From Cystobacter fuscus (GTDB lineage: Bacteria > Myxococcota > Myxococcia > Myxococcales > Myxococcaceae), in assembly GCF_002305875.1 (NCBI RefSeq), contig NZ_CP022098.1, forward strand, positions 2,728,001-2,792,000: 64,000 nucleotides of DNA, given 5' to 3'. The notes under the pieces were generated by a model that saw only the letters and a program-made list of their open reading frames with translations, was not told where the DNA came from and ran no database searches. Shown piece after piece: positions 23,206-32,667 of this stretch (positions within the stretch are counted from its first letter, which is position 1; every line of letters starts with the position of its first letter). The position numbers and the translations under genes are program-made.

Positions 23206-24570
23206 ATGTGGCTGATTCGGACGATGTGGACAGGGGTACTGGTGGCCGCGCTGGCCACGGCCGCGGCCCGGGCGGAGGGCTCGTCCCTGGCGCCCCCGCC
23301 CGAGTCCACCCAGGCGCCCGCCGAGGAGTTGACGCCCACGCCCCCTCCGCCGCGCACGGGCTGGGGGGTCCAGGGCCTGCCGCTCATCAACTACAACAGC
23401 GACGAGGGCCTGGGGTATGGCGCGCGGCTGCTGGTGGTGGACTCGGGCGACGGCTCGATTCGGCCCTACCGCTACGCCTTCATGGCGCAGTTCTTCCAGA
23501 CGACGGTGGGGGTGGCCATCCACCGCCTCGCCCTGGATGCCCCCCGCTTCCTGGACTCACCCTGGCGGGTGGTCCTGGACGTGGCGCTGATCAACGATCG
23601 TTTCTCGCCGTACTACGGCCCGCCCGAGGACACGCGCTACGTCCCCTCCCTCAACACCTGCGACGACCGCGACGCGTTGAAGTCCGACCCCAATGGCTGT
23701 CCGGGCAACCCGGACTTCCGGGGCGTGCGCTACTACGCCTACGATCAACGCACCTTCCCGAGCGTCATGCTCAACGTGCGTCGCCCGCTCAGCGGCCCCT
23801 GGCAGGTGGCGGCCGGCTACCGGTTCCGGCTCACCGAGCTGCGCACCCGCTACGCCGTGGATGACCTGGGTCAGGCTCGGGACTCGCTCCTGGAAGAGGA
23901 CGTGCGGGCGGGACGCATCCCCGGACTGACGGCCGACCACCTGGACGGGGTGAGCACCTTCCGCACGGCCGAGGTGACGGCGAGCCTGCTGCTGGACCTG
24001 CGCGACAACGAGCCCGCGCCCGTGCGGGGCATGTTCCACGAACTCGCGGTGCGCGGGGCCGCGGGCGCGATAGGGAGCGGCTTCAACTACTTCGGGGTCA
24101 CGGCCAACCTGCGCTTCTACCACCCGCTGGGTACGGACCGGCTGGTGGCCGCCTTGCGGCTCCTCGCGGACGTGATGGGGGGCGATGTCCCCTTTCTTCA
24201 GCTCACGTCCTTCGGCGGAGTGGAGTGGCGCGATACCATGAGCGGCATCGGCGGCGTGAGCACCGCGCGCGGCATCCTCAAGAACCGGCTGCGCGGACAG
24301 GTGAAGGCGCTGGCCAACGGCGAGCTGCGCTGGAAGTTCCTCTCGGTGGCACCGGGCAATCAGCACCTGGACTTCACCCTGCTGGCCTTCATGGACATGG
24401 GCCAGGCGTGGGCGGACCTGGACTCCCTGGAGGCTCGGGTCCCGCGCTACACGGGTGGCGGCGGCCTGCGCATCGCGTGGGAGGACAACTTCATCGTCCG
24501 GCTCGACTACGGCGTGAGCCCCCAGGATGGCACCACCGGCTTCTACCTGGACTTCAACCACGTTTTCTGA
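23206..24570 (+). CDS. Omp85/BamA-type outer-membrane beta-barrel protein
   Basis: A 454-residue protein with a Sec signal (cleavage near AAARAEG, ~24), a Pro-rich linker, and a C-terminal beta barrel ending in the aromatic FYLDFNHVF beta-signal recognised by the Bam machine. The segment around residue 360 (TARGILKNRLRG ... GNGELRWKF-like) matches the surface-antigen (D15) barrel with its conserved Arg-Gly loop. There are no POTRA domains, so it is a stand-alone Omp85-like barrel rather than BamA itself. It is followed after 14 bp by a peptidase gene and is probably co-transcribed with it. Possible roles are transport or surface display. Confidence 0.8.
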   Translation: MWLIRTMWTGVLVAALATAAARAEGSSLAPPPESTQAPAEELTPTPPPPRTGWGVQGLPLINYNSDEGLGYGARLLVVDSGDGSIRPYRYAFMAQFFQTTVGVAIHRLALDAPRFLDSPWRVVLDVALINDRFSPYYGPPEDTRYVPSLNTCDDRDALKSDPNGCPGNPDFRGVRYYAYDQRTFPSVMLNVRRPLSGPWQVAAGYRFRLTELRTRYAVDDLGQARDSLLEEDVRAGRIPGLTADHLDGVSTFRTAEVTASLLLDLRDNEPAPVRGMFHELAVRGAAGAIGSGFNYFGVTANLRFYHPLGTDRLVAALRLLADVMGGDVPFLQLTSFGGVEWRDTMSGIGGVSTARGILKNRLRGQVKALANGELRWKFLSVAPGNQHLDFTLLAFMDMGQAWADLDSLEARVPRYTGGGGLRIAWEDNFIVRLDYGVSPQDGTTGFYLDFNHVF

Positions 24571-24584
24571 AGGGGAGGGCGGTG

Positions 24585-26066
24585 ATGAAGACCCTGGCGA
24601 GGATCGGCCTTGGCGTCGGTGGCGCACTGGCGTTGTCGATCGCGGTGATTGGCGTCCGCACGGCGATGCTCGAGGCCCCCGCCGTGGCGGCCCTGGACGG
24701 GGGCGGTGGCTCGCTGGCCGGGCCCGTCGCGGTGGATGTGAACGCGGCCGCCCAGCGCCTGTCCCAGGCCATCCGCTTCCGCACCGTCAGCCACCAGGAC
24801 AAGGTCGAGGATCAGTCCGCCGAGTGGGATCGGCTCCATGCCTGGCTCGTGAGCGCCTATCCCGCCGCGCATGCCGCCATGACGCGCGAGGTGATCTCCG
24901 GCCATACGCTCATCTACACCTGGAAGGGCTCGGATCCGTCGCTGGCCCCCATCGTCCTCATGGCGCACCAGGACGTGGTGCCGGTGACTCCCGGTACCGA
25001 GAAGGACTGGCGTCATCCGCCCTTCGACGGCGTGGTCGCCGACGGCGCGGTCTGGGGCCGCGGGGCCATCGACGACAAGGGCTCGTTGATCACCCTGTTC
25101 GAGGGCGCCGAGTTGCTCGCCGCCCAGGGCTTCACGCCTCGCCGCACGGTGCTCCTTGTCTCCACCCATGACGAGGAGGCGCGCGGTGAAGGGGCCCGCG
25201 CGGTGGCGGACTGGATGAAGGCGCGTGGGCTCCAGGCCGAGTTCGTGCTCGACGAGGGCATGGCGGTGATCTCGGACAATCCGGTCACCGGTGGCGCGGT
25301 CGCCCTGATCGGCGTCGCCGAGAAGGGTTATGGGACGTTGAACGTCGTGGCCCGAGCACCTGGAGGCCACTCGTCCTCTCCGCCCAAGGACGCCGGTGGC
25401 GCCGTGCTGTTGTCCAAGGCCGTCGTCGCGATCGCCGAGCACCCCTTCCCAATGGAGTTCAAGGGGCCCGGGGTGGCCCTGCTGGAGACGCTCGCGCCCA
25501 CGGGCTCCTGGGCGCTGCGCATGGCCGTGGCCAACCGCTGGCTGTTCGAGCCGCTCCTCCTCCAGCAGGTCGCGGCTACCTCCACGGGCGCGGCCCTGCT
25601 GCACACCACCATCGCGCCCACGATGTTGAGGGGCAGCCCCAAGGAGAACGTGCTGCCGCAGGACGCCACGGCGTGGATCAACTACCGCATCGCGCCCGGT
25701 GACACCTCGGAGACGGTCCTGGCCCACGCCCGTGCCGCCGTCGGCGACCTGCCCGTCGAGCTCTCCTGGACGAAGACCCCGGATGAACCCACCCCCATCT
25801 CCTCCACGCGCTCGCGGGGGTGGAATGTGCTGGCCTCGCTCGCCGGGGAGATGAGCCGGGCGCCCGTGTCTGCCGGGCTGGTCACCGCGGCGACCGACAG
25901 CCGTCACCTGCTGCCGGTGGCCACGGACGTCTACCGCTTCCAACCCATGACCTTCTCGCTCTCCAGCCTCCAGATGATTCATGGGACGAACGAGCACCTG
26001 ACGCTCGAGAACCTGGAGTTCGCCGTGGGCTTCTACGCGCGTTTGATCGCGACCGCGGCCCGCTGA
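24585..26066 (+). CDS. M20-family metallopeptidase, membrane-anchored or secreted
   Basis: A 493-residue protein of the M20 (carboxypeptidase PM20D1/Cps1-like) family. An N-terminal hydrophobic segment (residues 4-25) directs export or anchoring. Metal and catalytic motifs are in order: LMAHQDVVPV (His ligand and Asp), GRGAIDDKG (bridging Asp), STHDEEARGEGA (Glu base and ligand), VLDEGMA, and a C-terminal His in MIHGTNEHL. Two Zn2+ are expected; substrates are small peptides or N-acyl amino acids. AGGGGAGGG precedes the start. It lies in one unit with the barrel protein upstream and is convergent with the exporter gene, 1 bp apart. Confidence 0.9.
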   Translation: MKTLARIGLGVGGALALSIAVIGVRTAMLEAPAVAALDGGGGSLAGPVAVDVNAAAQRLSQAIRFRTVSHQDKVEDQSAEWDRLHAWLVSAYPAAHAAMTREVISGHTLIYTWKGSDPSLAPIVLMAHQDVVPVTPGTEKDWRHPPFDGVVADGAVWGRGAIDDKGSLITLFEGAELLAAQGFTPRRTVLLVSTHDEEARGEGARAVADWMKARGLQAEFVLDEGMAVISDNPVTGGAVALIGVAEKGYGTLNVVARAPGGHSSSPPKDAGGAVLLSKAVVAIAEHPFPMEFKGPGVALLETLAPTGSWALRMAVANRWLFEPLLLQQVAATSTGAALLHTTIAPTMLRGSPKENVLPQDATAWINYRIAPGDTSETVLAHARAAVGDLPVELSWTKTPDEPTPISSTRSRGWNVLASLAGEMSRAPVSAGLVTAATDSRHLLPVATDVYRFQPMTFSLSSLQMIHGTNEHLTLENLEFAVGFYARLIATAAR

Positions 26067-26067
26067 G

Positions 26068-26922
26068 TCACGACCGGGGCCACCCCAACAGCACGGCCCC
26101 GAGCATCACCAGTCCAGCACCGGCGAGTTGCCGCCGTCCCATCCGTTCGTTCTGGAGCGCGCCGAGCACCAGCGCGAACACGATGGACGTATTGCGCAGG
26201 GTGATCACGGCCCCCGTGCCACTGCCCCTGAGCGCGACGAGCATCAGCGAGAACGACAGCGTGCACAGGACTCCCGCCGCCACGAGCAGCAAGGGCCGGG
26301 TCCTGATCTTCCGGAGCAGCGCGCCCCAGCTCGTCTCCTCCCGGCGGCGCATGAGGACGAGCAGGGGCAGGGCCACTCCGAGCGACAGGGTGAACAGGGC
26401 CGGAGGCTGCGCGCCTTCTCCCAGGGCGCGTTTGTAGCTGAGGTTGTACCCGGCGATGCACGCGGCACTCGCGAGGGACCAGAGCACGCCATCCTTCTCC
26501 CTGCCTCGAGGCAGCACGAGGTTCATCCCCGCCATGCCCACGGCCACCAGGGCCGCGCCCGCCACGGACCCCGGCGTGAGCTGCTCGTTCAACCACAGCA
26601 CGGACACGGGCCACACGAGCAACACCGCCCCGCCACGGGACACCGTGTACGCGAGTCCCAACGGGGCACGGCTCAGGGACTTGGCGAGCGTCACCAGGTA
26701 GCCGCTCTCCAGCACGCCAGCCATGAGGGCCCACAGAAAGGCTCCGGAGGTGGGAAAGGCCGCGCCCTGGAGACCGAGCGCCCAGAGCCCTCCGCACAAC
26801 ACGGTGATGGTGATGACGCCCACCACGGCGGACTCCGGGTCCTCGTGCCGCTTGAGCAGCGCGCTCCACGACGCGTGGAAGAAGGCGGACGACAGGACCA
26901 ACATCATGGCGACGGGGTTCAC
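26068..26922 (-). CDS. EamA/DMT-family transporter
   Basis: A 284-residue inner-membrane protein with ten hydrophobic segments in the two-fold EamA arrangement of the drug/metabolite transporter superfamily, including the typical repeat starts (SAFFHASWSALLK and SAACIAGYNLSYK). Such proteins export amino acids, nucleobases or other small metabolites; the substrate is not evident. The GTG at 26922 has GGAG 5 bp upstream and fits the first membrane segment; the frame is open much further 5' but reads as non-protein. It is divergent from the lipoprotein gene at 27064. Confidence 0.88.
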   Translation of the reverse strand: MNPVAMMLVLSSAFFHASWSALLKRHEDPESAVVGVITITVLCGGLWALGLQGAAFPTSGAFLWALMAGVLESGYLVTLAKSLSRAPLGLAYTVSRGGAVLLVWPVSVLWLNEQLTPGSVAGAALVAVGMAGMNLVLPRGREKDGVLWSLASAACIAGYNLSYKRALGEGAQPPALFTLSLGVALPLLVLMRRREETSWGALLRKIRTRPLLLVAAGVLCTLSFSLMLVALRGSGTGAVITLRNTSIVFALVLGALQNERMGRRQLAGAGLVMLGAVLLGWPRS

Positions 26923-27063
26923 CGGTGCTCCAGGGGACGCGCATGGCGCGAGAAGACGGTGTCGAAGGGTTCGAGACGGAGGGCCTCGGCTCGTGTTTTC
27001 TACACCAAGAAGACGCGTGGAGCAGCCCCGTGCGCTCCCACGTTGATCTACAACGTGCGCACC

Positions 27064-27741
27064 ATGAACCGTGCCCTCTTCCTGTCCGCCTGTGTCCTCA
27101 CCATGAGTTCCGCCTGCACGGACTCGCGCCGCGCCCCCGCTCCGCCCGAGCACCGGGACGCCCCCACCGGTGCAGGGAAGACCGACGCGGCGCCCATTGA
27201 TGCCGGAGTCAACGATGCGGGGCTTCCGGACGCGGGGCTCGCGGACGCGGGGATTCCCTCGCCCACCCCGGATGGCGGCGCCGCCTGCTCGGCCCAGGGG
27301 CTGAGCCCCACGCCATCTCCCGCGAATCCGCCCCTTCCCCCGGCGGTGGACTCCATGCGCCGCCGCATCGTCGCCGCGGCGGTGGCGTGTGACTACGCGG
27401 CGCTCGCCGCGCTCGGGGACGAACAGGGCAAGAGCCTGCGCTTCTCCTTCGGTCCCGATGAGGACGTGGCCCGGTTCTGGCGCCAGGCGGAGCAGGAGCG
27501 CGGTGAGCCGGTGCTCGCCCGGATGGTGAAGCTCCTGAGCCTGCCCTACACGAAGCAGGACGAGCTCTACGTCTGGCCCACGGCGTTCCGCGAGAACGCC
27601 ACCGCCCAGGACTTCGAGGCCCTCAAGGGGATCTACCCGGACGCGCAGCTCCAGGCGATGCAGCGGGATGGCAGCTACCTCGGCCTGCGCGTCGGCATCT
27701 CCAGTACCGGGGACTGGCAGCTGGCCGTCAGCGGAGACTGA
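27064..27741 (+). CDS. Myxobacterial lipoprotein with Asp-Ala-Gly repeats
   Basis: A 225-residue predicted lipoprotein: a hydrophobic signal ending in SSAC at residue 18. The linker carries DAGVNDAGLPDAGLADAG, a repeat type common in exported myxobacterial proteins, followed by Pro-rich text. The folded part (~95-225) is a single alpha/beta domain (MRRRIVAAAVACDYAALAAL, LYVWPTAF, DWQLAVSGD) found in actinobacterial and myxobacterial proteins of unknown role. The stop codon lies inside the first of three hairpins that separate it from the convergent molybdenum hydroxylase operon. Confidence 0.75.
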   Translation: MNRALFLSACVLTMSSACTDSRRAPAPPEHRDAPTGAGKTDAAPIDAGVNDAGLPDAGLADAGIPSPTPDGGAACSAQGLSPTPSPANPPLPPAVDSMRRRIVAAAVACDYAALAALGDEQGKSLRFSFGPDEDVARFWRQAEQERGEPVLARMVKLLSLPYTKQDELYVWPTAFRENATAQDFEALKGIYPDAQLQAMQRDGSYLGLRVGISSTGDWQLAVSGD

Positions 27742-27823
27742 CGGCCCCGCCAGGCGGGCTACTGGAGCCCCCCAGAAGGGGGGAGAAGTTCACTCCACGA
27801 AGGGGCCCCGCCGGGGGGCCCCT
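27723..27823. terminator. Three hairpins in tandem between convergent genes
   Basis: Hairpin 1: GGCCGTCAG (27723-27731) with CTGACGGCC (27738-27746), overlapping the stop of the lipoprotein gene. Hairpin 2: CCCCCC (27768-27773) with GGGGGG (27778-27783). Hairpin 3: AGGGGCCCC (27801-27809) with GGGGCCCCT (27815-27823), 15 bp beyond the end of the Mo subunit gene. All stems are perfect. They probably stop transcription from both sides. Confidence 0.6.
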
Positions 27824-27837
27824 CGGGCCGCCTGGGT

Positions 27838-30117
27838 TCAGACGCGGACCGAACGCACGAAGGGCAGCTCCCGGACGCGGGTGCCGGTGAGCGCGAAGAT
27901 GGCGTTGGCGAGCGCGGGCGCCACGGGGGGCACTCCCGGCTCTCCGACTCCGCACGGCGGGCCCTCGCTGGGAATCACTTCGACATGGATGCGCTGGGGT
28001 GCCTCCGCCATGCGCACCAGGCGGTAGTCGCGGAAGGTGCTCTGCTCGGTGGCGCCGTCCTTCATGGTGATGGCGCCATAGAGCCCCAGGCTCATACCGA
28101 AGATGACCGCGCCCTCGAACTGCGCGCGCACGCGATCCATGTTGACGACCGTGCCCGCGTCCGCGACGAGCCACACTTCGTCCACGCGGATGCGCTCGTC
28201 CGCGTCCTTCACCACGGACATCACCACCGCCACGTAGGACAGGAAGCTGCGGTGTGCCGCGAGCCCCAACGCGCGTCCCTCCTTCTTGCGCGAGTCCCAG
28301 CGCGACAGCTCCGTCACGCGCTCGATGACGCGGTGCAGGCGCCCGGTGTCGACCGGGTGCTCGTCCAAGGACTGGCTGTGGTTGCGCAACTGTCCCACGC
28401 CGAGTTCCTTGAGCGTCACGATGCGCGGTGGGCCGATGATCTCGAGCCGCATGTCGCGGGGATCCGTGCCACGCGCGTGGGCGAGCTCGTCGATGAAGCT
28501 CTGCACGGAGAACGCATGGTAGACGTTGGCCACCGAGCGCATCCAGCCGATGCGGGTATACGCGCGGGCCTCGCAGTTTTCCTGGCGCACGTGGGGGATG
28601 GCGAGCGGCAAGTCCAGGAGGCCATGGTTGAGTTCGCTGTCGCCCGCGAACGTGGCGCCCGAGAAGACGGAGTCGATGGGCGGGAACGCGCTGCGGTGGC
28701 GCCAGGCCACGATCTTCCCCGAGTCATCGAGCGCGGCCGACAGCCGCTGCGCGCACGTCGCGTGATAGTAGTCGTGGCGCAGATCATCCTCGCGTGTCCA
28801 CTGCACGCGCACGGGAGCGCCCACGGCGCGTGCCACCAGGGCGGCCTCCGGTACGAAGTCCGGCATCGACTTGCGGCCGAAGCCACCGCCCAGCAGCGTC
28901 ACGTGGATGGTGATCTGGCTCTCGTCGATGCCGAGTGCCCGTGCGACCTCGGTGCGGTCGGCCTGGGGGTTCTGGGTCGCCGCCCACACCTCGCACCGGC
29001 CTCCCTCCACCCGAGCGACCGTCACGGGCGGCTCCATGGGCGCATGGGCCAGGTGCGGCGTGTGGTAGTCGGCCTCGAGCTTGTGTTTGGCGCTCGCGAG
29101 CGTCGTGTCGGCATCGCCCACGTTGCGCACGACCTTGCCCGAGGAGCCGATGGCCTTCGTCAGCTCCTGGCGGTACGCGGCCGAGTCGTAGCCCGCGTTG
29201 TCCCCGTGCTCCCATGTCACGTCGAGTACCGCGCGCCCGCGCATGGCCGCCCAGGTGTTGTCCGCGACGACGGCGATGCCTCCGAGCGGCTGGAAGCCAA
29301 AGGGCAGTTTGGGCGCGGGCAGCTCCACCACGTGCTTGACGCCCGGCACGGCGAGCGTGCGCGTCGCGTCGTAGCGGGCGGCCCGGCCACCGGCGACAGG
29401 GGGCCGGACGACCATGGCCGTGAGCATGCCGGGCAGCACCACGTCCGCGCCGAAGACGGCCTTGCCGGTGACGAGCTCCGGCCCGTCGATCAGGGGCAGC
29501 TCCTTGCCCAGGTGGCGCAGCTCGGAGCGGGGCCGCAGCGTGACGTCCTTCTTCGTGGGGACCGGGAGCCTGGCGGCGTCGTTGGCCAGCTCGCCGAAGC
29601 CGAGGGAGCGCTTGCTGGCCGGGTGGAACACGACATGGTCCCGCGCCACGCAGGTGTTCGCGGGCACACCCCAGCGCCGGGCCGCCACGGTGACGAGCAT
29701 GGTGCGCGCCGTGGCGCCCACGTAGCGCAGGTCCGTGAAGATCTTGCGCACGCTGCACGAGCCGTCGGTGTTCTGGTCTCCGTAGGCCTCGTCTCCATCG
29801 GCCTGGGTGACCTTCACCCGGGCCATGTCGGCACCCATCTCGTCCGCGATGAGCACGGGCAGGGAACTGCGCACGCCCTGGCCCATCTCCGAGCGGTGGC
29901 AGATCATGGTCACTACGCCATCGGGAGCCACGTGCACGTAGACGTGGGGGCGGAAGCCCTGCTCGGGCACGGGCGGGTAGGCGTTGGGCATGGTGGCCGC
30001 GCGCGCGTTCGTGGGCAGCAGCTCGAGAGCGAGCCCAGCGGTGACCAGACCCACCCCCCCGAGGAAAGAGCGGCGCGACAGGCGGATGGGGTTGTCGTCC
30101 AGGGAGTGCTCACTCAT
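27838..30117 (-). CDS. Molybdenum hydroxylase large subunit, isoquinoline 1-oxidoreductase beta-type (copy A)
   Basis: A 759-residue Mo-binding subunit of the xanthine dehydrogenase/aldehyde oxidase family. A twin-arginine signal (SRRSFLGG, residue ~15) and cleavage after TNARA predict periplasmic export as a folded complex with its small subunit. Molybdopterin motifs include GGGFGRKS (~residue 425) and the catalytic Glu in GVGEPGVPP near the C-terminus. The split domain order and the absence of an FAD subunit fit the IorAB type, which hydroxylates N-heterocycles or oxidises aldehydes and passes electrons to cytochrome c. Its start overlaps the 2Fe-2S gene's end by 8 bp. It is a close paralogue of the gene at 32668. 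Confidence 0.92.
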   Translation of the reverse strand: MSEHSLDDNPIRLSRRSFLGGVGLVTAGLALELLPTNARAATMPNAYPPVPEQGFRPHVYVHVAPDGVVTMICHRSEMGQGVRSSLPVLIADEMGADMARVKVTQADGDEAYGDQNTDGSCSVRKIFTDLRYVGATARTMLVTVAARRWGVPANTCVARDHVVFHPASKRSLGFGELANDAARLPVPTKKDVTLRPRSELRHLGKELPLIDGPELVTGKAVFGADVVLPGMLTAMVVRPPVAGGRAARYDATRTLAVPGVKHVVELPAPKLPFGFQPLGGIAVVADNTWAAMRGRAVLDVTWEHGDNAGYDSAAYRQELTKAIGSSGKVVRNVGDADTTLASAKHKLEADYHTPHLAHAPMEPPVTVARVEGGRCEVWAATQNPQADRTEVARALGIDESQITIHVTLLGGGFGRKSMPDFVPEAALVARAVGAPVRVQWTREDDLRHDYYHATCAQRLSAALDDSGKIVAWRHRSAFPPIDSVFSGATFAGDSELNHGLLDLPLAIPHVRQENCEARAYTRIGWMRSVANVYHAFSVQSFIDELAHARGTDPRDMRLEIIGPPRIVTLKELGVGQLRNHSQSLDEHPVDTGRLHRVIERVTELSRWDSRKKEGRALGLAAHRSFLSYVAVVMSVVKDADERIRVDEVWLVADAGTVVNMDRVRAQFEGAVIFGMSLGLYGAITMKDGATEQSTFRDYRLVRMAEAPQRIHVEVIPSEGPPCGVGEPGVPPVAPALANAIFALTGTRVRELPFVRSVRV

Positions 30118-30571
30118 GGGGGAGACCCGCCGCTTTCTTGATGGCGCAGCGAATGCGCGTGTAGGTGCCACAGCGGCACAGGTTGCCGCTCATCGACTTG
30201 TCAATCTCGCTGTCGCTGGGCTGGGGCTTCTTCGCCAGCAGGGCCGCCGCGGTCATGAGCTGCCCGGACTGGCAGAAGCCGCACTGGGGTACGGCGAGCT
30301 CGACCCAGGCCTTCTGCAGGGGGTGAGAGCCATCGGGGGAGAGGCCCTCGATGGTGGTGACGTGGCGTCCCGCGGCGCGGCTCACCGGGGTGACGCAGGC
30401 ACGCACGGCCTCGCCATCCAGGTGCACGACGCACGCGCCGCACAGAGCCTGGCCACAGCCGTACTTGGTGCCCGTCAGGCCGAGCACGTCGCGCAGGGCC
30501 CAGAGCAGCGGCATCTCCGGGTCGACCTCGAGCTCGCGCTCGGTTCCGTTCAACTTCAGGTGGATGCTCAT
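30110..30571 (-). CDS. 2Fe-2S small subunit of the Mo hydroxylase (copy A)
   Basis: A 153-residue IorA-type subunit. The plant-ferredoxin cluster is ligated by the cysteines in [10 protein letters not shown] and a later VRAC; the second cluster by CGFCQSGQ and CRCGTY. It relays electrons from the Mo centre. It has no signal peptide of its own, so it would be carried out by the Tat signal of the large subunit. It lies between the cytochrome and Mo genes with ATGA-type overlaps at both ends, so the order cytochrome, Fe-S, Mo subunit is one operon. Confidence 0.95.
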   Translation of the reverse strand: MSIHLKLNGTERELEVDPEMPLLWALRDVLGLTGTKYGCGQALCGACVVHLDGEAVRACVTPVSRAAGRHVTTIEGLSPDGSHPLQKAWVELAVPQCGFCQSGQLMTAAALLAKKPQPSDSEIDKSMSGNLCRCGTYTRIRCAIKKAAGLPHE

Positions 30572-31242
30572 GGGCGTGCCTCCTCGTCTGGACACTCGGC
30601 GCCGTCCTTCGCCCACGCGGCGATGAGGGCCCCGAATTGTTCTTGTGTTCCGGGGGCGGGGACCCGTTCCCACCCCGGTTTCCATGCCCACGCGACGAGC
30701 TCATCGTGCGCGGAGTGTTCGATGAGCTCCTCGAGGCTCTTGTCGCCGTTGCGCTGGCGGTCCTTGAGCTGCTCGCAAAGGGAGCGGGGAGTGGCACCCA
30801 CCCAGGCCATGGAGCGCGGAGCGAGGTGCCACTTGGGGGCGCCCGGAACCCGGGCATGCGCGAGGTTCTTGTCCTGGTGGCAGGAGGTGCACTCGAGGCC
30901 CGGCACGCCCTGGTCCTTGGCGCCACGCGAGACGGGCGGCTGATGCGCGAGCCCCTGCTCGCCTTGGGCGGGGCTGTCGCCAGCGGGGTGGCAGTTGGTG
31001 CAGCGTGGATGGAGCATCACGCGGCTGGCCTCCAGGAAGAGGGCGCGTGAACGCTCCGGGCGGGAGGTGATGCGCGCGAACATGTCCGGCGTGCGCAACT
31101 GCTGGGCCGGGACGGGGGGCAACTGCGTGGCGGGGCTGGCGTTCACGCCGCCACGGCCTGAGCTACACGCCAGCGCGAGCACGGCGCACAGGGCTCCCGC
31201 TCCCAGCAGGGATGCGGTGAGGATGCCCGGGTGATGCATCAT
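30568..31242 (-). CDS. Diheme c-type cytochrome lipoprotein of the Mo hydroxylase operon (copy A)
   Basis: A 224-residue protein with a signal ending in the lipobox LALAC (Cys26) and two CxxCH heme sites, RCTNCH (~83) and ECTSCH (~115). As a periplasmic lipoprotein it is the likely electron acceptor of the exported hydroxylase, in place of the FAD subunit used by cytoplasmic xanthine dehydrogenases. First gene of the operon: GGAGGT sits 5 bp before the tandem ATGATG start. An AT-rich stretch at 31280-31340 probably holds the promoter. Confidence 0.9.
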   Translation of the reverse strand: MMHHPGILTASLLGAGALCAVLALACSSGRGGVNASPATQLPPVPAQQLRTPDMFARITSRPERSRALFLEASRVMLHPRCTNCHPAGDSPAQGEQGLAHQPPVSRGAKDQGVPGLECTSCHQDKNLAHARVPGAPKWHLAPRSMAWVGATPRSLCEQLKDRQRNGDKSLEELIEHSAHDELVAWAWKPGWERVPAPGTQEQFGALIAAWAKDGAECPDEEARP

Positions 31243-31351
31243 TGGAGACCTCCAGGCGGGGTGGGGATCATCCCGCGCTAGTCGGTTTATTTTGTGCTCT
31301 GAGCTATTTCAGTTTAAGCCAGTTTTTATTAATTAGCCGTGTAGTCCTACT

Positions 31352-31535
31352 TCAGGAGAAAAAACGAATCAGTCGCTCGGTGACGTGGTCTGGGTTATCG
31401 GCGGCGAATGCATGACCGCTGTTCGGGATTAATCCAGCCAGGATGTCCGCCGACAGGCATCAGTGGTGTCGTGTCAGGCTGGAAGCCGCTGCGCGTACCA
31501 CTCGGTGCTGCATAGTGATTGAGAAATTCCGTCCA
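31352..31535 (-). pseudogene. Decayed alpha/beta-hydrolase C-terminus in two frames
   Basis: The gap 31243-31747 has no intact gene. On the minus strand, bases ~31535-31460 read EFLNHYAAPSGTRSGF, the cap-to-core segment of epoxide-hydrolase-like enzymes. A shifted frame from about 31450 to the TGA at 31352 then reads AGLIPNSGHAFAADNPDHV, the stretch around the catalytic His (GHAF), and ends with ERLIRFFS. The frame change and the missing ~70 residues between them make this a dead remnant. It separates duplication copy A from the plsC gene. Confidence 0.6.
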
Positions 31536-31747
31536 GTCTGTCTAGGTCCAGCCTCGGACCCGTTCGACCGCGTCGAACATCTTTTGAGCAGGGGTTTGCC
31601 AGCGGAGCGACACCCGTCATTTCCGCCGCGTGTGGTGCCTTGTGGAGTGTTTGCTCAAATTCTTGGACAGGACGGAAAGGACAGGCCGTTCGAGTGCTTT
31701 GACAGCTGAACCGGGAATCGACACGCGGCGCCCCGGGAAAGGGGGGC

Positions 31748-32551
31748 TTACTCCAAGGAGGAGAGGGGGGAAGGGGAACGCCCCTCCTGTCCACGCTCCG
31801 CGATGGCCTGGGGCACGCCGCCGCGTCCGCCGATCTCCCGGTGGAGCTGGATGACGGTGTCGCGCACCTGTCGCAGCAGGGCGTCGCGGTCCGCCTTGCC
31901 GAGCCCCTTCGTGTCGATGGGCTGCCCCACCTTCACGCGGATGTCGTGCCTGCGCAGCCAGATGCCGCCCCGGGGAAGCACCTGCAGGGCGCCCTCGATG
32001 GCCACGGGGACGATGGGCACCTGGGCCTCGATGGCGAGCACGAAGGGGCCCTTCTTGAAGGGGAGGATGAGCCCGTCATGCGAGCGGGTGCCCTCGGGGA
32101 AGGCCAGGATGGACTTGCCCGCGCGGATGCGCTCGCCGGCGAGCGCCAGGCTCCTCACGGCCTCGCGATGGTGGGAGCGGTTGATGAAGATCATCCCCGT
32201 CATCGCCATGTACCAACCGAGGAGGGGCACGTACTTGAGGACGTGCTTGGCGATGAAGCGGAGGTTCACCGGCAGCGCCGCGAATGCGCAGGGGATGTCC
32301 ATCGCCGACTGGTGATTCATGACGAAGATGTGGGGCTTGCTCCAGTCGATGTCCGGCAGCGGCTCCACGAACATCCGCGAGCCGGTGATGCGCCAGTGCA
32401 GCGGGGCCCAGAAGCGCCGCGCCATCATCAACGGCACGCTGCCGTCGAGGGTCAGGAGCGCCCCTCCTCCGGCGAGGGTGATCCAGAAGGCACCCCACAC
32501 CGCCAGGACGAGGGCCTGGAGCACGTTGAGCAGAGGGTAGAGGAGCTTCAT
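31748..32551 (-). CDS. Lysophospholipid (1-acylglycerol-3-phosphate) acyltransferase, PlsC family
   Basis: A 267-residue inner-membrane acyltransferase. Two N-terminal hydrophobic segments (residues ~3-37) are followed by the catalytic NHQSAMD (His80, Asp85, the NHx4D motif), GMIFINRS, FPEGTRS (phosphate binding) and VPIVPVAIEG. It transfers an acyl chain from acyl-ACP or acyl-CoA to the sn-2 position of lysophosphatidic acid or a related lysolipid. It lies 117 bp downstream of duplication copy B on the same strand and could be transcribed with it. The 3' end (after residue ~240) is low-complexity. Confidence 0.92.
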   Translation of the reverse strand: MKLLYPLLNVLQALVLAVWGAFWITLAGGGALLTLDGSVPLMMARRFWAPLHWRITGSRMFVEPLPDIDWSKPHIFVMNHQSAMDIPCAFAALPVNLRFIAKHVLKYVPLLGWYMAMTGMIFINRSHHREAVRSLALAGERIRAGKSILAFPEGTRSHDGLILPFKKGPFVLAIEAQVPIVPVAIEGALQVLPRGGIWLRRHDIRVKVGQPIDTKGLGKADRDALLRQVRDTVIQLHREIGGRGGVPQAIAERGQEGRSPSPLSSLE

Positions 32552-32667
32552 GGGCGGACATCTCCCGGCATGGCGGTGCCTTTCCGGGAATGGCCCTCTA
32601 TCACGCTCCAGGGGCGGCGGGAGGAGGGGGCCCCCGCGCAGGGGGGAGCCCCTCGGACCGCCTGGGT

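Larger units (their letters stand above)
27819..31262 (-). repeat. Segmental duplication, copy A (three-gene Mo hydroxylase operon)
   Basis: About 3.44 kb that recurs at 32649-36091. All three genes have identical lengths and the same offset of exactly 4830 bp at every start and stop, so there is no net insertion or deletion across the coding part. Homology stops within ~20 bp outside the outermost genes. Differences are scattered substitutions. Confidence 0.93.

Noticed and set aside
27985-30141. 718-codon plus-strand open frame opposite the Mo hydroxylase
   Set aside because: It mirrors the real gene on the minus strand, is His/Arg/Val/Ala-rich and has no motif; a matching shadow occurs opposite copy B.
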